Below are positions 1 to 6,250 of a stretch of DNA of 8,703 nt, piece by piece; position 1 is the stretch's first letter, and every line of letters begins with the position of its first letter. The position numbers and the translations under genes were made by a program. This stretch comes from Candidatus Omnitrophota bacterium. GTDB taxonomy: Bacteria; Omnitrophota; Gorgyraeia; Duberdicusellales; 4484-171. Below the pieces are notes generated by a model. That model was not told where the DNA came from. It saw nothing but the letters and a program-made list of their open reading frames with translations, and did no database searches. The stretch spans positions 1 to 8,703 of the forward strand of contig WJKZ01000176.1 in the NCBI GenBank assembly GCA_014728785.1, in the 5' to 3' direction.

Positions 1-161
1 ATCCGGTAGAATGCCCGCAGTGTAAAACGAGGCTTGACGAGGAAGAAGAGAGTGAAGACGCAGATTTGGTAAGCGAAATAAGAATATTACAGGATAACCC
101 CAAGAAGCTTAAAAAAGAATTTGAGCAGGACAGCGAAGATAAAAACAAAAGAGAAGATTAA
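1..161 (+). CDS. 3' end of an unidentified protein with CxxC motif and acidic, charged C-terminus (partial)
   Basis: The open frame enters from the left edge (first full codon at 3) and ends at TAA 159-161, leaving 52 codons. The visible part starts with a PVECPQCKTRL stretch, a CxxC knuckle typical of one half of a zinc ribbon. A very acidic run (DEEEESEDAD) and a lysine/glutamate-rich, probably helical tail follow. I do not recognise the family. A zinc-ribbon protein or regulator is possible from the knuckle, but the N-terminus lies outside the window. A 167-bp gap containing a -10 box separates it from the next gene, so it probably belongs to a different transcript. That it is coding is supported by the uninterrupted frame and sensible composition. 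The function is unknown. Confidence 0.6.
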   Translation, partial: PVECPQCKTRLDEEEESEDADLVSEIRILQDNPKKLKKEFEQDSEDKNKRED

Positions 162-277
162 GCGCCTATTCCTTAAAAGCTTGAGGGTAGAGGCAGACAA
201 GGCTCATAAGTTTGCGGATTTTATAGTAGAGGCCTGTATTTTATAAAATTATCCGAGAATTCAGGATTGAAATCCGG

Positions 278-283
278 TATAAT
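278..283 (+). promoter_or_regulatory. Consensus -10 box (TATAAT) upstream of the DUF72-polX-ligA-apgM unit
   Basis: A perfect TATAAT lies 45 bp upstream of the DUF72 start. At 15-19 bp spacing no good -35 hexamer is visible (the 17-bp position reads GAGAAT), and there is no TG extension. It may therefore be a weak or activator-dependent promoter. Short inverted copies, CCGGT (274-278) and ACCGG (297-301), flank the element and could be an operator half-site pair, but 5-bp arms are weak evidence. This is the only promoter-like element in the 167-bp gap before the four-gene unit. Confidence 0.4.
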
Positions 284-328
284 ATCTATTAGCCGCACCG
301 GTTGAGGTATATCAAATTTTAGTTTAAG

Positions 329-1084
329 GTGAAAAGGAGAAAAAATATTTTCATAGGCACTTCCGGCTGGCACTATATGCATTGGAAAGGCAATTTTTAT
401 CCGCAGGATTTAGCGGCTAAAAATTTCCTTTCTTTTTACTGCGATAAGTTCGAAACTGCCGAGATCAATAATTCTTTTTACCGGCTGCCTAAAAAGGAAA
501 TGCTGAAAAACTGGGTAGATGCAACACCTGAAGATTTTTTATTCTCGGTCAAAGCCAGCCGTTACATAACCCACATGAAGAAATTAAAAGAGCCTAAAAA
601 AAGCATAAAAGCGTTTTTCGATACTATCGGGGTTTTGGGCAAAAAAATGGGGCCTGTTCTTTTTCAGCTGCCTCCCCGCTGGAAGGTAAACCCGAGGAGG
701 CTTACTGAATTTTTAAATGAACTTCCTGAAGGTTTCAGATATGCTTTTGAATTCCGGGATGTCAGCTGGTTTGATGACGAAATCTACAAAATACTACGCA
801 AAGCCGGAGCATCTTTTTGCCTCTATGAGCTTGCGGGGGAAAGTGCCCCTTTAAATATAACTGCAGATTTTGTCTATATTAGGCTTCATGGCCCGGCGGG
901 AGCCTATGAAGGAAGTTATTCTAAAACGGCATTAGAAGAATGGAAAAACAAGATTGTTAAATGGTCACGGGAGGCAAAGGAGATATACTGTTATTTTGAT
1001 AACGACCAGCAGGGCTTTGCAGCCGCAAATGCTTTAAGCTTAAAAGAGATAATAGATAAGGAGGCCAGAGGTGCCGGTTCATAA
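329..1084 (+). CDS. DUF72 (YecE-like) family TIM-barrel protein
   Basis: This is a full-length DUF72/COG1801 protein of 251 residues, a usual size for the family. The family landmarks appear in order: IGTSGWHY (9-16), the E45-x-N-x-SFYR strand (43-52), FSVKAS (72-77), FQLPP (112-116), EFRDVSWF (131-138), YIRLHGP (183-189) and the C-terminal YFDND...ANA motif (222-235). The family forms a TIM barrel with no firmly established reaction. A structure-based study of the Thermotoga maritima member, as I recall it, predicted DNA binding similar to endonuclease IV. Here it overlaps polX by 14 nt and is followed by ligA, so a DNA-repair role is a reasonable inference but not shown. The start is uncertain: GTG 329 has no Shine-Dalgarno sequence upstream, the frame is closed by TAG at 320-322, and a strong AAGGAG lies inside the reading frame. 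No signal peptide or membrane segment is seen, so it should be cytoplasmic. Confidence 0.9.
   Translation: MKRRKNIFIGTSGWHYMHWKGNFYPQDLAAKNFLSFYCDKFETAEINNSFYRLPKKEMLKNWVDATPEDFLFSVKASRYITHMKKLKEPKKSIKAFFDTIGVLGKKMGPVLFQLPPRWKVNPRRLTEFLNELPEGFRYAFEFRDVSWFDDEIYKILRKAGASFCLYELAGESAPLNITADFVYIRLHGPAGAYEGSYSKTALEEWKNKIVKWSREAKEIYCYFDNDQQGFAAANALSLKEIIDKEARGAGS
334..339 (+). promoter_or_regulatory. Shine-Dalgarno-like AAGGAG inside the annotated start of the DUF72 gene
   Basis: AAGGAG sits 3-8 nt downstream of the GTG start at 329, so it cannot serve that start. It stands 7 nt before the in-frame codon ATT at 347. Initiation there would give a protein starting just before the FIGTSGW motif, a good fit to the family's short N-terminus. 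ATT is a rare start codon. Either this protein uses it, or GTG 329 is used without a recognisable SD. Confidence 0.35.
1058..1064 (+). promoter_or_regulatory. Ribosome binding site of polX (AAGGAGG)
   Basis: A full-strength AAGGAGG lies 6 nt before GTG 1071, within the last codons of the DUF72 gene. It fixes the GTG start of polX and implies translational coupling across the 14-nt overlap. Confidence 0.8.
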
Positions 1085-2792
1085 CACGGACATAAGTGAT
1101 GTTTTAAGCAAAACCGCTGACCTGCTCGAGATAAAAGGAGAGAATCAATTTAGAATTAGAGCTTACCGGGATGCAGCCAGGACAATAGGAGGGCTTTCTA
1201 AAAATGTGGCTGATATGGTGGATGAGGGCGGGGATCTTTCCCGGCTCCCAGGTATAGGTAAAGACCTGGCTTCTAAAATTGCCGAAATTGTAAAGAAGGG
1301 AACTTTCCCCTTACTCCAGGAACTCCAAAAAGAGATACCCGGGGAGTTGAGCATTATAATGAAAGTGGCGGGGCTGGGAGCAAAAAGGGTTAAGGCCATT
1401 TATGAGGAGCTGGGGGTAGACAGCCTGGATAAGCTTAAAGAAGCAGTTGAGAATAAAAGGATACGGGAGCTTGAAGGATTTGGCGAAAAAACCGAACAAA
1501 GTATACTTGAAGGGATAAAAAGGATAAAAAAAGGTAAAGAAAGACTGCCCATAGCAGCAGCCGATCAGATAGCAGGGCCTTTTCTGGATTATCTTAAAAA
1601 GGAAAAGAAAATAAAAGATATTATTGTGGCCGGTAGCTACAGGCGCCGAAGGCAGACGGTTAAAGACCTGGATATTTTGGTTACCTGCAGCAAGGGGTCA
1701 AAGATAATGGACAGGTTCATAAATTATGAAGATGTGGGCGAGGTCATATCCAGGGGTAAAACCCGTTCCAGTATACGCTTGCGTTCGGGGTTTCAGGTAG
1801 ATTTAAGAGTTGTGCCTCAGGTCAGTTACGGTTCCGCTCTTCATTACTTTACGGGCTCCAAGGCCCATAATATAGCCGTTAGAAAAATAGCGGTTAGTAA
1901 AGGCTTAAAGATTAGCGAATATGGAGTCTTTAAAGGAAAAAAGAGAGTGGCCGGTAGGAGTGAAGAAAGTGTGTATAAAAAGGTAGGTTTATCGTATATA
2001 GAGCCCGAGCTGAGAGAAAACAGAGGAGAGATAGAAGCCGCCCGAAAAAAAAACTTACCCGACCTTATTGATTTAAAAGATATAAGAGGGGATTTGCACA
2101 TCCATACTAATTATACCGACGGCCATAACAGTTTAGAAGAAATGGCCGAAGCTGCTCAGAAGAAAGGATATGATTACATAGCCATAACCGACCATTCCAA
2201 AAAGGTAAGAGTTGCAGGGGGGTTAGATGAAAAAGAGCTGGCTAAAGAGATAAAAAAAATCGATAAAATAAATAAAGAGCTCAAAAGTATAGTTATCTTA
2301 AAAGGAGTAGAGGTGGATATTTTAGAAGACGGTTCTCTTGATTTATCTGAGGACATACTAAAGGATTTGGATTTAACAGTTTGTGCCATACACTCAAAAT
2401 TCAACCTTACCTCCCAAAAACAGACCGAAAGAATAATCAGGGCAATGGATAATCCTAATTTTAATATTTTAGCTCATCCCACGGGCCGGCGCATCAACGA
2501 ACGTGAGCCTTATGATATCGATATGGATAAGATTATGAAAGAGGCTAAAAAAAGAGGGTGTATCCTTGAGCTGAATTCTCATCGCGACAGGCTGGATTTA
2601 GACGATGTACATTGTAAAGCCGCAAAAGACATCGGCTTAAAAATAGCCATATCTACAGATTCCCACAGCCGTGGTGACTTAGACTTTATAAAGTTCGGAG
2701 TAAGCCAGGCGAGAAGAGGATGGATTGAGGCGGCAGATGTTATCAATACCCGAAGTCTGCGAGAATTTAAAAAAATCTTAAAACGTAAATAG
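1071..2792 (+). CDS. polX: DNA polymerase X with C-terminal PHP exonuclease domain
   Basis: The 573-residue product matches bacterial PolX (about 570-575 residues) along its whole length. An 8-kDa-like N-terminal domain has helix-hairpin-helix motifs (LPGIGKDLASKI at 59-70; a second one at about 98-112). The polymerase core has the GSYRR motif (188-192), catalytic D199 and D201 in KDLDILV, and the third aspartate D244 in QVDLRVV. FTGSKAHN (260-267) and SEYGVF (282-287) follow. The PHP domain (about 338-570) keeps all nine expected metal ligands: H343, H345, D350, H374, E414, H441, H469, D530 and H532. The enzyme should fill short gaps in base-excision repair, and the PHP domain should give Mn-dependent 3'-5' exonuclease activity. 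Some family members also have AP-endonuclease or 3'-phosphatase activity. The GTG start has a strong SD. The gene sits 12 nt before ligA. An A9 tract lies at the Pol/PHP linker. Confidence 0.97.
   Translation: MPVHNTDISDVLSKTADLLEIKGENQFRIRAYRDAARTIGGLSKNVADMVDEGGDLSRLPGIGKDLASKIAEIVKKGTFPLLQELQKEIPGELSIIMKVAGLGAKRVKAIYEELGVDSLDKLKEAVENKRIRELEGFGEKTEQSILEGIKRIKKGKERLPIAAADQIAGPFLDYLKKEKKIKDIIVAGSYRRRRQTVKDLDILVTCSKGSKIMDRFINYEDVGEVISRGKTRSSIRLRSGFQVDLRVVPQVSYGSALHYFTGSKAHNIAVRKIAVSKGLKISEYGVFKGKKRVAGRSEESVYKKVGLSYIEPELRENRGEIEAARKKNLPDLIDLKDIRGDLHIHTNYTDGHNSLEEMAEAAQKKGYDYIAITDHSKKVRVAGGLDEKELAKEIKKIDKINKELKSIVILKGVEVDILEDGSLDLSEDILKDLDLTVCAIHSKFNLTSQKQTERIIRAMDNPNFNILAHPTGRRINEREPYDIDMDKIMKEAKKRGCILELNSHRDRLDLDDVHCKAAKDIGLKIAISTDSHSRGDLDFIKFGVSQARRGWIEAADVINTRSLREFKKILKRK
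2045..2053 (+). other. A9 homopolymer at the Pol/PHP linker of polX (possible slippage site)
   Basis: Nine consecutive A residues cover codons 325-328 of polX, just before the PHP domain. Adding one A gives a TGA 10 codons on, counting from codon 325. Losing one gives a TAA after 10 sense codons from the same point. Polymerase slippage in either direction would therefore release a Pol-only protein of about 334 residues. The tract and the stops are seen directly; use of the site is inference. Confidence 0.3.
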
Positions 2793-2804
2793 GCCCGGGA
2801 TTTT

Positions 2805-4850
2805 ATGAATTTTAAGAAAAACCCAAAAACAAAATTTAAAAGCATTGATAAGTTAAGTAAAAAAGAGGCCAAAGAGCAAATCGAGGCTTTACGCCGCGGT
2901 ATTGAATATCATAACTACCTGTACTATGTAAAAAATCAACCTGAGATTTCAGATTCTGCCTATGATAGGCTTTTTCACCGTCTTTATCAGTTGGAGGATA
3001 AATTTCCCGAATTTGACTCAAGCAATTCTCCGACCCGCCGCATAGGAGCCAAACCCGTAAGTGAGTTAAAGAAAAGAAAACATGCCTCAAGCATGCTAAG
3101 TTTAAACGCAGCCTTAAAGGAGAAAGAGGTTAAGGATTTTTGTGATTTTGTCTCCCGAAACACAAAAAGTAAAGAAATAGTTTATATGCTTGAGCCCAAA
3201 TTTGATGGGCTCTCGGTTGAGATAGTATATGAAAAGGGGAAATTTAAATACGGCTTAACAAGGGGAGACGGGGTAACCGGAGAAGATATATCCCATAATC
3301 TTAAAACCATTAAGTCTGTTCCTTTGCGCCTGCGTGATAAAAAAGACTTATCAGCTTATCTATCGGTTCGAGGAGAAGTTTTTATGAGCAAAAAAGGGTT
3401 CCAGAAGATGAATAAAGTGAGAATAGAGAATAACGAAAGCCCTTTTGCCAATCCCAGAAATGCAGCCGCGGGTTTGATGCGGCAGCTCGATTCAAAAAAA
3501 GTAGCGGACAAGCCTTTCCGCATCTTTTTTTATGAAATTCTTAAAATTAAAGACGGCAGAATTTCTGCCCATCAGGAGATGTTAGAAAAAATATATAGAT
3601 GGGGCTTGAGGACAAATCCAGAAAATAAAAAATGCTCTTCTTTTGATAAAATTAAAGAATACCATAATAATATGGAGAAAAACAGAGATAATCTGGACTA
3701 TGATATTGACGGAATCGTAATCAAAGTCAATAATTACGCTAAAAGAAAACAGTTAGGGATGCGGGAGCGAAGCCCCAGATGGGCTCTGGCCTGGAAATTT
3801 CCCCCCAGAAAAGAAGTTACAAAATTAAATGATATTGTTGTCCAGGTAGGGCGCACAGGTATGCTTACCCCCGTTGCTTTGCTTGAACCGGTTGAGGTGG
3901 GGGGTGTTACTATAAGCAGGGCGACCCTTCATAATGAGGAGGAGGTTAACAAGAAAGGGTTAAGTAAAGGAGATACAGTTAAAATTATAAGAGCCGGCGA
4001 TGTGATACCGGAAGTAGCAGAGAAACTAGGGGGCTCCAAAGAAAAAAAGAAAAAATTTTCCATGCCTGAAAATTGCCCTTCCTGCGGGAAAGCCGTTTAT
4101 AAAGAAGGTGCATATTATTTTTGCTCAAACGGATTAAAGTGTCCTGCTCAGCTAAAAGGGCATCTTATACATTATGCTTCCCGTGAGGCTATGAATATAG
4201 AGGGGTTAGGCGACCAGACATTAAAAGAGCTGGTAAACAGAGGGATGGTTAGAGATGTCGCCGATTTATATAAATTAAAAGCTGAAGATTTCAAAAAACT
4301 GGAGGGGTTTGCGGAGAAATCGGCAAAGCAGGCAGAAGAGGCAATTCAGAAAACAAAGAAAGTAAAGCTTGACCGTTTTCTCTATGCTTTGGGGATAAGG
4401 CATGTAGGTCTTCATATTGCCAGAGTACTAACCAGAGAATTTAGGGATTTAGACAGTTTGAGAGACGCTAATACCGAAGATTTCGAAAAAGTAAATGAGA
4501 TTGGTCCGGAAATAGCTAAGAGCCTAAAAAAATTTTTTAAGCAAAGAGACAATCGGCGGGTTTTAGATAAGCTCAAAAAGAGCGGCTTACAGCTAAAAAA
4601 AATGAGTGAAAAGAAGTCCACAAAGCTAAGCGGTAAAACGTTTGTATTTACAGGAGAGCTGGATGATTTCACCCGCAATGAAGCAAAAGAAGCGGTTGAA
4701 ACTCTGGGGGGGAAGGCGTCTTCCAGTGTCAGTTCAAATACTGATTATGTAGTCGTCGGGGAAAATCCGGGCAGTAAGCTGAACGCAGCCAAAAAGCATA
4801 AGGTAAAAATTCTGGATGAGAGAGGCTTTAAGAAAATTATAGGGGGTTAA
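2805..4850 (+). CDS. ligA: NAD+-dependent DNA ligase LigA
   Basis: The 681-residue product has the complete LigA architecture. Domain Ia, which binds NMN, has Y40, D50, Y53 and D54 in LYYVKNQPEISDSAYD. The adenylation domain has the nucleophile K132 in EPKFDG, TRGDGVTGED (152-161), VRGEVF (188-193), ANPRNAAAG (215-223), DGIVIK (302-307) and WKFPP (330-334). Next come the OB fold (about 341-409, VQVGRTGMLTPVA), a four-cysteine zinc finger (C424, C427, C440, C446), the HhH region (about 460-600) and a C-terminal BRCT domain (about 607-681). It seals nicks in replication and excision repair using NAD+. About 18 residues precede the usual E. coli-type N-terminus, and no alternative start lies inside them. 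The SD is weak (GGGA at 2797-2800), so translation may depend on coupling from polX, which ends 12 nt upstream. It also follows a gap-filling polymerase, matching the order of the repair reactions. Confidence 0.97.
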   Translation: MNFKKNPKTKFKSIDKLSKKEAKEQIEALRRGIEYHNYLYYVKNQPEISDSAYDRLFHRLYQLEDKFPEFDSSNSPTRRIGAKPVSELKKRKHASSMLSLNAALKEKEVKDFCDFVSRNTKSKEIVYMLEPKFDGLSVEIVYEKGKFKYGLTRGDGVTGEDISHNLKTIKSVPLRLRDKKDLSAYLSVRGEVFMSKKGFQKMNKVRIENNESPFANPRNAAAGLMRQLDSKKVADKPFRIFFYEILKIKDGRISAHQEMLEKIYRWGLRTNPENKKCSSFDKIKEYHNNMEKNRDNLDYDIDGIVIKVNNYAKRKQLGMRERSPRWALAWKFPPRKEVTKLNDIVVQVGRTGMLTPVALLEPVEVGGVTISRATLHNEEEVNKKGLSKGDTVKIIRAGDVIPEVAEKLGGSKEKKKKFSMPENCPSCGKAVYKEGAYYFCSNGLKCPAQLKGHLIHYASREAMNIEGLGDQTLKELVNRGMVRDVADLYKLKAEDFKKLEGFAEKSAKQAEEAIQKTKKVKLDRFLYALGIRHVGLHIARVLTREFRDLDSLRDANTEDFEKVNEIGPEIAKSLKKFFKQRDNRRVLDKLKKSGLQLKKMSEKKSTKLSGKTFVFTGELDDFTRNEAKEAVETLGGKASSSVSSNTDYVVVGENPGSKLNAAKKHKVKILDERGFKKIIGG

Positions 4851-4851
4851 G

Positions 4852-6060
4852 ATGGTTGATTTTGATACTTTAAAAAGCTTGGCGCAGAAAGGCAAAACAA
4901 AGATACTTTTTTATGTAATCGACGGATTAGGCGGTTTGGCTGAGAGTCCGGGAGGTCTTACGGAACTGGAAAAAGCCAATACTCCCAATATGGATGAATT
5001 GGCTAAAGATTCAGTTTGCGGTCTTCATGTACCGGTAGCCTGCGGTATCACGCCGGGCAGCGGGCCGGCTCATCTGGCTCTCTTCGGTTATGACTCCCTT
5101 AAATATGAAGTGGGCAGAGGGGTACTTTCGGCACTGGGAGTGGATTTTGATTTAAAAGAGCAGGATGTGGCAGCGCGGGGAAATTTTTGCACTCTCGGTA
5201 AAGAGGGTCTTGTAAGTGATAGAAGAGCGGGAAGGATTTCCACCGAAGAAAATAAACGACTTTGCGATAAGCTTTCTCAAATCCGGATAGAGGGAGCTGG
5301 AGTATTTATAAAGACAGTAAAAGAACACAGGTTTCTTTTGGTTTTAAGAGGCGAAGGTTTGTCTGCCGACATAGAAGATACCGACCCTCAGCAGGAAGGA
5401 AAACAACCTCTACCGGTTGAGGCTAAGGGAGAAGGGGCGGAATTCAGCCGGAAAGTACTCCGGGAATTTCTCGACAAAGCAAGAGAAATCCTGGCCGGAG
5501 AATACCCGGCCAATATGGTTTTGCTTAGAGGGTTTTCCCGGAAACCGGATTGGCCTTCTCTGGAAGACATATTTGGCATAAGGTGTGTTTCAATAGCAGG
5601 ATATCCTATGTATCGCGGCCTGTCGCGTTTATTAGGTATGGAGGTTCTACCTTGTGAGGAAAAGATGGAAAGTAAAATAGAAGTTTTACAAAAGAATAAG
5701 AAAGATTTTGATTTTTTTTATCTTCACTTTAAATCTACCGACAGCCGAGGAGAAGACGGGGATTTTAACAGCAAAGTTAAAAGCATCGAAGAAGCAGACC
5801 AGGCTCTGGCTAGGCTTAGGCAATTGGGATTTGATGTTATAGTCGTTACCGGAGACCACTCGACACCCGCGGCCATGGCCTACCATAGCTGGCACCCCGT
5901 ACCGGTTATGCTCTGGTCTAAAAAATGTCGGGCCGATAAGGTGGAAAAATTTTCTGAGCAGGCCTGCCTGGGAGGTGCTCTGGGTCCGAACTTAGCCGCA
6001 GTTAATTTGATGCCGTTGGCTTTAGCCAATGCAGGCAGGCTCGCTAAATTCGGAGCGTGA
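4852..6060 (+). CDS. apgM: 2,3-bisphosphoglycerate-independent phosphoglycerate mutase, archaeal type (ApgM)
   Basis: The 402-residue product belongs to the archaeal-type iPGM family (COG3635, alkaline-phosphatase superfamily), which interconverts 3- and 2-phosphoglycerate in glycolysis and gluconeogenesis. Landmarks are the metal-site motif YVIDGLGG (D24), the predicted phosphorylated serine S70 in TPGSGPAHLALFGYD, GRGVLSALG (88-96), DVAARGNF (105-112) and DRRAGRI (123-129). HFKSTDSRGEDGDF (292-305), the metal motif TGDHSTP (333-339), HSWHPVPV (345-352) and the C-terminal LALANAGRLAKFGA complete the set. The GSGP and HSWHP variants match the form I associate with bacterial members. ATG 4852 is 1 nt after the ligA stop, with AGGGGG (4841-4846) as SD 5 nt away, so the gene is almost certainly co-translated with ligA. 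No functional link to the repair genes is evident. It ends the first transcription unit. Confidence 0.95.
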   Translation: MVDFDTLKSLAQKGKTKILFYVIDGLGGLAESPGGLTELEKANTPNMDELAKDSVCGLHVPVACGITPGSGPAHLALFGYDSLKYEVGRGVLSALGVDFDLKEQDVAARGNFCTLGKEGLVSDRRAGRISTEENKRLCDKLSQIRIEGAGVFIKTVKEHRFLLVLRGEGLSADIEDTDPQQEGKQPLPVEAKGEGAEFSRKVLREFLDKAREILAGEYPANMVLLRGFSRKPDWPSLEDIFGIRCVSIAGYPMYRGLSRLLGMEVLPCEEKMESKIEVLQKNKKDFDFFYLHFKSTDSRGEDGDFNSKVKSIEEADQALARLRQLGFDVIVVTGDHSTPAAMAYHSWHPVPVMLWSKKCRADKVEKFSEQACLGGALGPNLAAVNLMPLALANAGRLAKFGA

Positions 6061-6063
6061 ATA

Positions 6064-6196
6064 TAGCTCATGGTTAACAGTTGACAGAAGTCAGAAGACA
6101 GAGGTCAGAAGGACGAAGGACGATGATAGCTCATTGCTCTTGGCTCGTATGTAACCTGTAGCCTGAAGCCTGAAACCTGGAACCTGGAACCGGTGA
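6064..6196 (+). repeat. Degenerate heptanucleotide tandem array, 19 units in one 7-nt register
   Basis: The whole span divides into 19 heptamers with no phase break (133 bp = 19 x 7). Three word families alternate. GCTC words occur at 6064 (TAGCTCA) and at 6127, 6134 and 6141 (TAGCTCA, TTGCTCT, TGGCTCG). CAGAAG words fill 6085-6112 (CAGAAGT, CAGAAGA, CAGAGGT, CAGAAGG). CCTG words fill 6155-6189 (CCTGTAG, CCTGAAG, CCTGAAA, then CCTGGAA twice). The units between are intermediate, for example ACGAAGG at 6113 and CAGTTGA at 6078. The array starts 3 nt after the apgM stop and ends at the base before the mutM -35 box. It resembles the short tandemly repeated heptamers known from cyanobacteria and seen between genes in some other bacteria. 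It contains no gene, and no strong hairpin or T-tract terminator was found. Confidence 0.85.
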
Positions 6197-6225
6197 TTGA
6201 AAAATTGATGAATTCTTAGTACAAT
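6197..6225 (+). promoter_or_regulatory. Sigma70-type promoter for mutM and the antiporter gene
   Basis: TTGAAA (6197-6202) and TACAAT (6220-6225) are separated by exactly 17 bp, with one mismatch to consensus in each box. Transcription would start near 6232, about 19 nt before the mutM ATG. The left edge touches the last heptamer of the repeat array. Confidence 0.7.
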
Positions 6226-6239
6226 AGATAACGTTTAAT

Positions 6240-6245
6240 AAGGAG
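6240..6245 (+). promoter_or_regulatory. Ribosome binding site of mutM (AAGGAG)
   Basis: AAGGAG lies 5 nt before ATG 6251. It supports this start, which also leaves the obligatory Pro-Glu at residues 2-3 of the enzyme. Confidence 0.75.
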
Positions 6246-6250
6246 AAGAT

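Noticed and set aside
171..186. Hairpin CCTTAA-AAGC-TTGAGG just after the first partial gene, as a terminator
   Set aside because: The 6-bp stem includes a G-T pair and no T-run follows, so it does not meet the pattern of an intrinsic terminator.
238..249. Perfect 12-bp palindrome ATTTTATAAAAT
   Set aside because: It is pure AT in an AT-rich gap and is readily expected by chance; no second copy or spaced partner was seen.
297..307. 11-mer ACCGGTTGAGG seen three times (297, 3887, 5412), as a possible signal sequence
   Set aside because: Two copies lie in ligA and apgM, where they encode an ordinary Pro-Val-Glu, and spacing is irregular. Three copies are somewhat unexpected by chance, but there is no supporting context.
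2836..3090. Minus-strand open frame inside the start of ligA
   Set aside because: It lies wholly within a clear LigA coding region, and its product matches nothing recognisable. The same holds for the other minus-strand frames within polX, apgM and mutM.
6064..6196. Heptamer array as a CRISPR array or a foldable RNA
   Set aside because: Units are 7 nt with no spacers, and the CAGAAG and CCTG blocks can pair only at 3-4 of every 7 positions, so no stable fold is supported.
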